Below are positions 5,501 through 11,475 of a DNA stretch of 12,944 bases, piece after piece; positions within the stretch are counted from its first letter, which is position 1, and every line of letters begins with the position of its first letter. This DNA comes from CAYGKP01 sp964350605 (GTDB lineage: Bacteria; Bacteroidota; Bacteroidia; Cytophagales; JAAEPT01), in contig CAYGKP010000058.1 in assembly GCA_964350605.1 (NCBI GenBank), positions 1 to 12,944 of the forward strand, in the 5' to 3' direction. The position numbers and the translations under genes are program-made. The notes beneath the pieces were generated by a model. It ran no database searches. It had not been told where the DNA came from and was given only the letters and a program-made list of their open reading frames with translations.

Positions 5501-6673
5501 TTAACCCCGACTCCGCTTGAGAGCTTCCAGCCAGGCTTCAGGCAATTCGCCACGCATCGCACGCTCGTAATCCTGTGCCGAGCAGGGCACTTTGCGCCGC
5601 CCCGAGAAGGAAGCGGGCAGGTCATCGGGTACGATTTCTAGCCACCAATGCTCGCTCTGCCCGTCATGGAGAAACACCATTTCTTCGTTCGAACCTTCGA
5701 TGGGCACGCGGTAGCGCGTGTAACGTCGCTTGGTCTCGGGCGTCAATCGCTCACCTTGAGCGACGCCTTCGAGGAAGTACCACAGCATCGTCGCGACCAC
5801 GAACGCCGTCTGGCCGCCTTGGTCGGTGTGAGGATCCATCCCGTATAGCCCGAGGCTTTGGAGCTTCGGGCTGCGGCCTGCGTACCAGGCAATCTGACAA
5901 GCCTCTTCGCCCGAAAGACCAAAAGGCAAGGGCTCGGCGGTTCCCGGTGCATCCTGACGGCGAATGACGCTTAGGTCGATGGTCAGCAGGTCCGCCTCGC
6001 GCAAATGGGGTTCTACACTGGAAATCTCTGCTTTTAGGCGGCCCAAGCGGAGCGCTTGAAACTCCAAGGCTTCAAAGGCTTGCAACACCTCGGGGGGGAC
6101 CAAATAACTCTGGTGTGCGAGGTGGGTGTAGTTCATGAGGAAATTGGGCTCGTGCAGCAGCACCCGATGCAAGAAATGACGCGAGAGAGTGTGTGTCTTG
6201 GGCTCCTCCAAATCAATGCGGGCATCCAAGCCAACCACATTAATCAATCGCTCCTGACTTTCGAACGCCTGATACTGGCCGACGGTTAAATCGTGCGAAC
6301 CACCCAAGACCAACGGGATCGCACCCGCTTCCAGCACCGCTGCGNNNNNNNNNNCGCATACTTCCCGCAAGCGGTCGGCGGTGTCAAGCGGTGTCTCACC
6401 GGGGCGCAAATCGCCCAAATCAACCACTTCAACCGGGTGGGCGGGGCGCGCCAAGGCATAAAACTGCTCACGAATTCGGCGTGGCGCGGGGGTTTGGGCC
6501 CGGCCTTGGCCGGTGCCCCGCATTTCAGACACCCCAATCAGGACCACCCGCGCTGACCGCCAATCAGGCGGCAACTCCAAATAGCTGTTGACCTGCGCCC
6601 CCCACTGGCGCGAATCGTAGGAACGCGACGGGAAGCCGGGTGGCAACGGATCGAAAAACAACTCGACCTTCAT
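5501..6673 (-). CDS. Arginase-fold protein of the Bacteroidota 'formimidoylglutamase' group, metal site incomplete
   Basis: This is a protein of about 390 residues, interrupted by an assembly gap at codons 107-110. The arginase/ureohydrolase fold is recognisable from LVLGGSHDLTVGQY (121-134), NVVGLDARIDL (145-155) and LTIDLSVIRRQDAPG (230-244), followed by the group-specific LSGEEACQIAWYAG and a C-terminal KVPCSAQDYERAMRGELPEAW. True arginases use GGDH, DxHxD and SxDxDxxDP to hold two manganese ions. Here H127 and D128 remain, but the DxHxD His is Arg (R152) and the second Asp of SxDxDxxDP is Ser (S235). Bacteroidota homologues, as I recall them, show similar losses. The name 'formimidoylglutamase' is therefore probably wrong for its activity; a structural or non-hydrolytic role is possible. 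Its start codon lies just 17 nt after the T-tract of the nqrF terminator. Confidence 0.85.
   Translation of the reverse strand: MKVELFFDPLPPGFPSRSYDSRQWGAQVNSYLELPPDWRSARVVLIGVSEMRGTGQGRAQTPAPRRIREQFYALARPAHPVEVVDLGDLRPGETPLDTADRLREVCXXXXAAVLEAGAIPLVLGGSHDLTVGQYQAFESQERLINVVGLDARIDLEEPKTHTLSRHFLHRVLLHEPNFLMNYTHLAHQSYLVPPEVLQAFEALEFQALRLGRLKAEISSVEPHLREADLLTIDLSVIRRQDAPGTAEPLPFGLSGEEACQIAWYAGRSPKLQSLGLYGMDPHTDQGGQTAFVVATMLWYFLEGVAQGERLTPETKRRYTRYRVPIEGSNEEMVFLHDGQSEHWWLEIVPDDLPASFSGRRKVPCSAQDYERAMRGELPEAWLEALKRSRG
6345..6354. other. Assembly gap of 10 N inside the arginase-fold gene
   Basis: Ten undetermined bases, a typical placeholder for a gap of unknown size. Both flanks read in the same frame, which gives four unknown residues between REVC and AAVLEAG. 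Confidence 0.99.
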
Positions 6674-6690
6674 GGGGACTAAAGGTGCTG

Positions 6691-6731
6691 AAAAAATGCG
6701 AGCGGCGCGCCCTTGGGGACGCGCCGCTCGC
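6691..6731 (-). terminator. Rho-independent terminator of nqrF
   Basis: Read leftward, there is a perfect 12-bp stem, GCGAGCGGCGCG (6731-6720) pairing with 6709-6698. CCC/GGG can extend it with one bulged base. A run of T (complement of A at 6696-6691) follows after one base. It lies 25 nt after the nqrF stop. Confidence 0.93.
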
Positions 6732-6756
6732 AGCTTGTCGTCAATTTGACCGGGGA

Positions 6757-8028
6757 CTAGCCACCGAAATCGTCAAAGGCAATGTTCTCTTGGGGGACAC
6801 CCAAATCATCAAGCATATCAAAAACCGCTTGGTTCATCATGGGTGGTCCACAGATGTAGTATTCCACTTCCTCTGGCTCGGGGTGTTTTGAGAGGTACTC
6901 TTCAAGTAACACCTTATGAATGAAGCCCTGGTAGCCATCCCATTTGTCCTCGGGCATCGGATCCGAGAGAGCCACATTGTAGGTAAAGTTTGGAAACTCC
7001 TTCTCGATCTTGCGGAAGTGGTCGGTATAGAACAACTCGCGCTTCGAGCGGCCACCGTACCAATAGCTCACCTTACGGTCCTTGGTCTTCTCGGTGTGGA
7101 AAAGGTGGAAAAGGTGCGCACGCAGCGGCGCCATGCCAGCACCACCACCGATGTAAATCATTTCCTTTTTGGTGTCCTTGATAAAGAACTCACCATAAGG
7201 CCCCGAGATTGTCACTTTATCGCCCGGCTTGCGGTCGAATACATAGGATGAACAGATGCCTGGATTCACGTCCATCCAGCCATTCTTCGCGCGATCCCAC
7301 GGCGGGGTTGCCACACGGATGTTTAGCATGATGATGTTGCCTTCCGCCGGGTGGTTGGCCATCGAGTACGCCCGGAAGATGGGCTCGTCGTTTTTCATCT
7401 TCAGGCTCCACAGGTCGAATTTGTCCCAGTCGCCTTTAAAACGCTCAGGACCGTATTCATCACCAGGAGCTGGCGCGATGTCAATGTCTTTGAAGTCCAC
7501 TTCAACTGGCGGTACGTCAATTTGGATGTACCCACCCGCTTCGAAGTCCAGGGTCTCGCCTTCTGGCAAGCGCACCACAAACTCTTTGATGAAGGTGGCC
7601 ACGTTGTAGTTCGACACTACCTCGCACTCCCACTTCTTGATCCCGAAGATTTCTTCCGGGATGCGAATCTTCATGTCGCTCTTCACCTTCACTTGGCAAG
7701 AGAGGCGCACACCTTCGGCTTTTTCCGAACGGCTCAAATGGCCTTCCTCGGTCGGCAGGACGTCGCCGCCACCTTCTTCGACTACGCACTTGCACATTGC
7801 GCAGGTTCCGCCACCACCACAGGCTGAAGGCAGGAAAATGGTCTGGCCCGAGAGGGTGGTGAGCAGTGTGGTTCCTGCTGCGACGCTGACTTTCTTCTCG
7901 TCGTTGATGGTGATAGTTACATCACCGGTTTGCACCAATTTCTTGCGTGCAAAGATGAGCATCCCCACCAAAAAGAGGATGACGATCGAGAAGGCGATGA
8001 TCGCGGCGCCGATGATTGAGAAATCCAT
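6757..8028 (-). CDS. nqrF: Na+-translocating NADH:quinone reductase subunit F
   Basis: This is a 423-residue protein, the electron-entry subunit of the Na+-NQR complex, which oxidises NADH and passes electrons through FAD and a 2Fe-2S cluster on toward quinone while the complex pumps sodium. Seen in order: one N-terminal membrane anchor (about 5-26); a ferredoxin domain with C70, C76, C79 and C111, the same numbers as the cluster ligands in Vibrio NqrF; FAD-binding RAYSMAN (219-225); NAD-binding GGGAGMAPLRAH (294-305) and CGPPMM (393-398); and the family C-terminus FDDFGG. It is full length. It has its own likely promoter (8068-8098) and terminator (6691-6731). Unusually, the gene upstream is a radical SAM protein rather than nqrE, and no other nqr subunit is in the window. 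Confidence 0.97.
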   Translation of the reverse strand: MDFSIIGAAIIAFSIVILFLVGMLIFARKKLVQTGDVTITINDEKKVSVAAGTTLLTTLSGQTIFLPSACGGGGTCAMCKCVVEEGGGDVLPTEEGHLSRSEKAEGVRLSCQVKVKSDMKIRIPEEIFGIKKWECEVVSNYNVATFIKEFVVRLPEGETLDFEAGGYIQIDVPPVEVDFKDIDIAPAPGDEYGPERFKGDWDKFDLWSLKMKNDEPIFRAYSMANHPAEGNIIMLNIRVATPPWDRAKNGWMDVNPGICSSYVFDRKPGDKVTISGPYGEFFIKDTKKEMIYIGGGAGMAPLRAHLFHLFHTEKTKDRKVSYWYGGRSKRELFYTDHFRKIEKEFPNFTYNVALSDPMPEDKWDGYQGFIHKVLLEEYLSKHPEPEEVEYYICGPPMMNQAVFDMLDDLGVPQENIAFDDFGG

Positions 8029-8067
8029 ATCCTGCTGCGGGTCTGCCCGCGTTTGTGACGTGAGCGG

Positions 8068-8098
8068 TAAATATAGGTCCTACGTTGCTTTGATTAAA
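8068..8098 (-). promoter_or_regulatory. Likely promoter of nqrF inside the end of the radical SAM gene
   Basis: Read leftward, TTTA at 8098-8095 is followed after 19 nt by TATATTTA at 8075-8068. Each element is one base from the Bacteroidota -33 TTTG and -7 TAnnTTTG forms, with the right spacing. The leader would be about 35 nt, much like the one proposed for the RDD gene. The -33 element falls in the last codons of the radical SAM gene. Confidence 0.4.
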
Positions 8099-9108
8099 GG
8101 TTTCGTGCCCTGCTTGTTCACTTGCTTCTGCCTGGAAGGCAACATTTCTTTCCAAGTGCCCTTCATTCGGTTGTATTTCAGGGTCGAAGGCAAGGCCATC
8201 CAGAAGTAGCGGTTCATGTTGACCGCGAACGAAGGCTGCATATAACAATTGATCGTACAGCCCTCACAGGCCGAATGGCGGCCTTCCATCGCAATCTGAT
8301 CTTGGACCTTTTGGCTGCGGTAGAGCTCGTAGAGGATCCCTTCGATGGGCAATTCTTCGAGCCCCAAGTGATAGCAGGGCAGTACCAATTTGTCTTCCGG
8401 ACTGATGACCAGCGTGGTGCTCGCGGCCTTGCAGACCGGGTCGTCCGCGTGATTTCCCCCCTCCCGGCGCAGGGCGATGAACGCCCGGTTCAAGTAAACT
8501 CCCGGCTTTTTGCCCCAGGCTTCCAGAGCAGCGAGGGCTTTTTCGTCCAACTCCTCCCCCACTTCATTGTAGGCAAACGCCGGGTTGAGGATCAGCACCA
8601 AGCCATTGGGTTTTGTGATCTGCTCGTACATCGCCTCGATCTGGTGGGTGTTGTGCGAGAAGACGGTGAACAACACATCGGGCCGCTCGCCCAATTCTTT
8701 GGCGATTTCGATTGAGCGCATCACCGCGTCGAAGCACTTCACGCCCCGCGACTCGTCGTGCTCGGTACCGATCGGTGAATCGAGGGAAAAATGGAGCATG
8801 TCGACCAAACCCCGAAGCCGCTCGGCCCATTTGGGGTAGAGCAATCCGTTGGTCGTGATGGTGGTAATGAAGCCTTTGGACTTGGCGAGGGCCAAGAGCT
8901 GATCAATTTCGCGGTGCAGCAGCGGTTCGCCGCCCGTGAAATCAATCACTTTAACCCCAAGCCGTTTGAGGTCCGAAAGGTTTCGCTCGGCTTGTTCGAG
9001 GGTTACATACGGCGAGGGCTTCTCCCAAATGTCGCAGAAGCTACACGTCGCGTTGCAACGGTAGGTGACGTAGTAATTGGCGAGAACAGGGCGGCGGCGT
9101 AGGCGCAT
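8080..9108 (-). CDS. Radical SAM protein with SPASM-like C-terminal cysteines
   Basis: This is a 342-residue protein. The radical SAM cluster motif CxxxCxxC is C18-NAT-C22-SF-C25, preceded by the strand NYYVTYR. FTGGEPLL (57-64) is the SAM-binding GGE motif, and ITTNGLL and LHFSLD follow as in the usual TIM-barrel. The C-terminal part has further cysteines, C226, C245, C281, C284 and C288 (CEGCTINC), suggesting an auxiliary iron-sulfur cluster as in SPASM/Twitch proteins. The tail from about 303 is basic. Proteins of this kind modify peptides or small molecules; the substrate here is unknown. No short precursor-peptide gene is visible beside it. It starts 61 nt after the acyltransferase stop, and its own 3' end carries the likely nqrF promoter. 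Confidence 0.9.
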   Translation of the reverse strand: MRLRRRPVLANYYVTYRCNATCSFCDIWEKPSPYVTLEQAERNLSDLKRLGVKVIDFTGGEPLLHREIDQLLALAKSKGFITTITTNGLLYPKWAERLRGLVDMLHFSLDSPIGTEHDESRGVKCFDAVMRSIEIAKELGERPDVLFTVFSHNTHQIEAMYEQITKPNGLVLILNPAFAYNEVGEELDEKALAALEAWGKKPGVYLNRAFIALRREGGNHADDPVCKAASTTLVISPEDKLVLPCYHLGLEELPIEGILYELYRSQKVQDQIAMEGRHSACEGCTINCYMQPSFAVNMNRYFWMALPSTLKYNRMKGTWKEMLPSRQKQVNKQGTKPLIKAT

Positions 9109-9169
9109 CTTACAAAGAACGGAGAAAGCCCGTCAATGGTGCCGAGACCTACTCGAACACCCGCTCAGG

Positions 9170-10312
9170 TTAGTTGGGCAACTCTGCCTCGCCGCTTCGC
9201 ACCAAAGTGAAACGGCCTTTTAAACGCAAGAAGGGTTGCTCCAAGAATCGATACGACAATTCGCTTACCACGACCGTGGCAAGGCTTACCGCCAGCAGCA
9301 TGACCAGGTGGCCGCCCCAACTCGGCGGACCACCCCCCCAACGCAGCCACGCCCAAACCACCAGGCCAATCAGGAAGGAATGGTATACGTAGAGCCCAAA
9401 CGAAATGCGGCCCAGCCAACGCAGCCAACCGGTTTCCAACCGCAACAAGGGCTTGGGGTTGGTGGCCACGTTTAAGATGATGACCGCGAAGACCAACGCA
9501 CCCAGCATGTGACCAATCAACAGGACGTGCCAATGGAAACAAAAAAGCCCAAGCGCGGCCACCCAAGCTACCAGTTGGATCAACGGGTGATAGAGGCGGC
9601 CCAACCAGGGGGCCCGTTGGTAGTAGAACCAGGCGGCAAGGCCGCCAACAGCCATGCACTCAAACCGCGTGAAATAGAGGAACTCGCCGATCAACCGCCA
9701 CTGATCCGCGCCATCGAAGCGGTAGAGCAGGCCCAAGACCAGCTTCACGGCCAGTGGAACCAGGGCAACGCTCACCAGCACCACGAGCAAGCGCCTGGAC
9801 CGCATGAGCCAAGGCCAAAACAAATAAAACTGCTCTTCCACAGCGACCGACCACAGCGGGCCCAATACCCCCGCCGGGCCCAACACCACCGCCAAGTTCG
9901 CCAAGAACAGCAGGTACAACAGAAGGGGCGAATCGCCCGTTGGGGTCAGGTTTTCGACCGCGCCGGCGGGCAATCCCTCGATCCGCCAGTACAACCCGAA
10001 GCCCAACAAAATCACAAAGAAGTAGAGCGGCCAGATCCGAAGCACCCGGCGGGCGTAGAACTTACCGAGCTGGATGCGGCCTTTTCGTTCCTTTTCAATC
10101 AGCAGCAGATAGGTGATCAAAAACCCCGACAGGACGAAAAACAACGTAACCGCATAGGCCCCCATGTGCGTCATGCCCAAAACCTGGGTCACACTCCACC
10201 AACCTTGGGCGGCAAACTCGGCCTCCAAGTGGCGAAACAAGACGAAAAAAGCAGCGAAGAACCGCAGTCCGTGCAACCCCGGAAAATACACCCCAGCGGG
10301 CCGGGACTCCAT
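9170..10312 (-). CDS. OafA/YrhL-type membrane O-acyltransferase (acyltransferase family 3)
   Basis: This is a 380-residue polytopic membrane protein. The family motifs are present: LHGLRFFAAFFVLFRH (13-28) with the conserved His28, FFVLSGFLIT (58-67), FYARRVLRIWPLY (85-97) and the LWSVAVEEQFYLFWP block (153-167). About ten hydrophobic segments follow, and the C-terminal ELSYRFLEQPFLRLK is the typical ending. Such enzymes move acetyl or other acyl groups onto sugars of lipopolysaccharide, peptidoglycan or exported glycans at the inner membrane. There is no extra SGNH hydrolase domain. It starts 4 nt after accD and is probably translated from the same mRNA. No glycan gene is nearby to indicate the substrate. 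Confidence 0.93.
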   Translation of the reverse strand: MESRPAGVYFPGLHGLRFFAAFFVLFRHLEAEFAAQGWWSVTQVLGMTHMGAYAVTLFFVLSGFLITYLLLIEKERKGRIQLGKFYARRVLRIWPLYFFVILLGFGLYWRIEGLPAGAVENLTPTGDSPLLLYLLFLANLAVVLGPAGVLGPLWSVAVEEQFYLFWPWLMRSRRLLVVLVSVALVPLAVKLVLGLLYRFDGADQWRLIGEFLYFTRFECMAVGGLAAWFYYQRAPWLGRLYHPLIQLVAWVAALGLFCFHWHVLLIGHMLGALVFAVIILNVATNPKPLLRLETGWLRWLGRISFGLYVYHSFLIGLVVWAWLRWGGGPPSWGGHLVMLLAVSLATVVVSELSYRFLEQPFLRLKGRFTLVRSGEAELPN

Positions 10313-10316
10313 CGTT

Positions 10317-11168
10317 TTACTTCTGGGCCGCCAAGTGGGCGAGCAGCGTCGAGAGTTTTTCCTTCATCTCCTGGCGTGGGACGATGAAGTCCAGAAAGCC
10401 GTGCTCCAGCACAAACTCCGCGCTCTGGAAACCCTCGGGCAAATCTTTTCCGATGGTCTCGCGAATAACGCGCGGCCCTGCGAAGCCGATCAATGAACCG
10501 GGTTCCGAAATGTTAAAATCGCCAAGCATGGCGTAGGAAGCGGTCACCCCTCCTGTTGTTGGATCGGTTAGTAGCGAGATGTAGGGCACTTTTGCCTCGT
10601 CCAGCAACGCCAGTTTGGCCGACGTCTTGGCCATTTGCATGAGCGAGAAGCCCGCCTCCATCATCCGGGCACCACCCGATTTGGAGATCATCAAGAAGGG
10701 CTGTTTGGTCTCGCGGGCGCGGTCAATGGCGCGGGCGATTTTCTCGCCGACCACCGAGCCCATCGAACCGCCAATGAACGCAAAGTCCATGCAACTGATC
10801 ACAATGCCCTGGCCGTTCATCTTACCTTCGGCAGAGCGGAGCGCGTCCTTCAGGCCGGTTTTCTTTTGCGTGGCCGCGATGCGGTCCGGGTAATTCTTGG
10901 TGTCCTTGAACTTCAGCGGGTCGGCCGAGGTAAGGTCCGCATCCAGTTCTTTGAACTTGCCCTCGTCGAAAAGCAGCTCGAAGTATTGCTCCGAGCCAAT
11001 GCGCTCGTGGTAGTCACAGCTCGGGCAGGTGTAGGCCGTTAACGCGTGCTCCTTGGTCTGGATGACCGATTTGCAGTTCGGACACTGATACCACAGGCCA
11101 TCGGGGGCCTCCTTTTTCAGCTCGGTGGGGGTGACGATTCCCTTTTCCTTACGCGTGTACCAACTCAT
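10317..11168 (-). CDS. accD: Acetyl-CoA carboxylase carboxyltransferase subunit beta
   Basis: This is a 283-residue subunit that, with AccA, transfers the carboxyl group from biotin to acetyl-CoA, making malonyl-CoA for fatty-acid synthesis. An N-terminal zinc ribbon has C29/C32 (CPNC) and C48/C51 (CPSC). The crotonase-fold carboxyltransferase domain shows FIGGSMGSVVGEKIARA, SKSGGARMMEAG, DPTTGGVTASYAMLGD and GFAGPRVIRETIG. I chose the ATG at 11168 because it gives the family's usual N-terminus MSWYTRKEKG. A longer frame from a TTG at 11201 would begin inside the -7 promoter box at 11199-11206 and adds residues with no family counterpart. The acyltransferase gene follows after 4 nt. Confidence 0.97.
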   Translation of the reverse strand: MSWYTRKEKGIVTPTELKKEAPDGLWYQCPNCKSVIQTKEHALTAYTCPSCDYHERIGSEQYFELLFDEGKFKELDADLTSADPLKFKDTKNYPDRIAATQKKTGLKDALRSAEGKMNGQGIVISCMDFAFIGGSMGSVVGEKIARAIDRARETKQPFLMISKSGGARMMEAGFSLMQMAKTSAKLALLDEAKVPYISLLTDPTTGGVTASYAMLGDFNISEPGSLIGFAGPRVIRETIGKDLPEGFQSAEFVLEHGFLDFIVPRQEMKEKLSTLLAHLAAQK

Positions 11169-11198
11169 AAAACCCTGATCTTGAAAACAAGTGGAAGA

Positions 11199-11206
11199 CA
11201 AAGATA
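11199..11206 (-). promoter_or_regulatory. -7 promoter box of accD
   Basis: TATCTTTG, read leftward, is an exact match to the Bacteroidota -7 consensus TAnnTTTG. It would start the transcript near 11194, about 26 nt before the accD ATG at 11168. No clear -33 TTG at ideal spacing is seen. Confidence 0.55.
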
Positions 11207-11261
11207 CGGCTTCCCCCTCGGAACCCCCAGAGGAACGAAGCTTCTCTTGTCCGGCGGCTGG

Positions 11262-11474
11262 TTATTGTACCTCCTCGTAATCGACGTAATCGCCGCCTCG
11301 GTCGGTAGGCTTGCGGGGGGCTTGCGCCGACTGATGACGCTGCATCTCACGCTCCTGCGCCTCACGGGCTTTTTTGCGTTGCACGCCGCGCACAATCGTC
11401 GCCCCAACCCAGAAGACCAGGACGATCAGGCCAATTTCCCAGAGACCCAGCCGCGCGCTATCAATCTGTTGCAT
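11262..11474 (-). CDS. Small single-pass membrane protein after carB (DUF4834-like tail)
   Basis: This is a 70-residue protein with one membrane segment at about 9-28 (WEIGLIVLVFWVGATIV), then a strongly basic and Gln-rich cytoplasmic part with RKKAREAQEREMQR, and the ending GGDYVDYEEVQ. The acidic YVDYEEV ending resembles that of small Bacteroidota proteins grouped as DUF4834, by memory of the pattern only. The start codon is 1 nt past the carB stop, so it is almost certainly translated from the carB mRNA. The function is unknown. The 93 nt between this gene and accD hold the accD promoter and no clear terminator. Confidence 0.75.
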   Translation of the reverse strand: MQQIDSARLGLWEIGLIVLVFWVGATIVRGVQRKKAREAQEREMQRHQSAQAPRKPTDRGGDYVDYEEVQ

Positions 11475-11475
11475 C

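Noticed and set aside
9109..9169. GTGTTCGAGTAGG on the leftward strand resembles a tRNA T-loop
   Set aside because: The five bases on either side of TTCGAGT do not pair, and there is no room or pairing for the other tRNA arms; it is a chance match in a 61-nt gap.
9509..10387. A 292-codon rightward open frame opposite the acyltransferase gene
   Set aside because: The acyltransferase motifs on the other strand are clear. This frame is a Gln/Pro/Arg-rich mirror with no domain pattern and also runs into accD.
11207..11261. GAAGCTTC palindrome between the small membrane protein gene and accD as an operator
   Set aside because: It is a single 8-bp palindrome with no second copy and no neighbouring regulator gene, so there is not enough to call a binding site.
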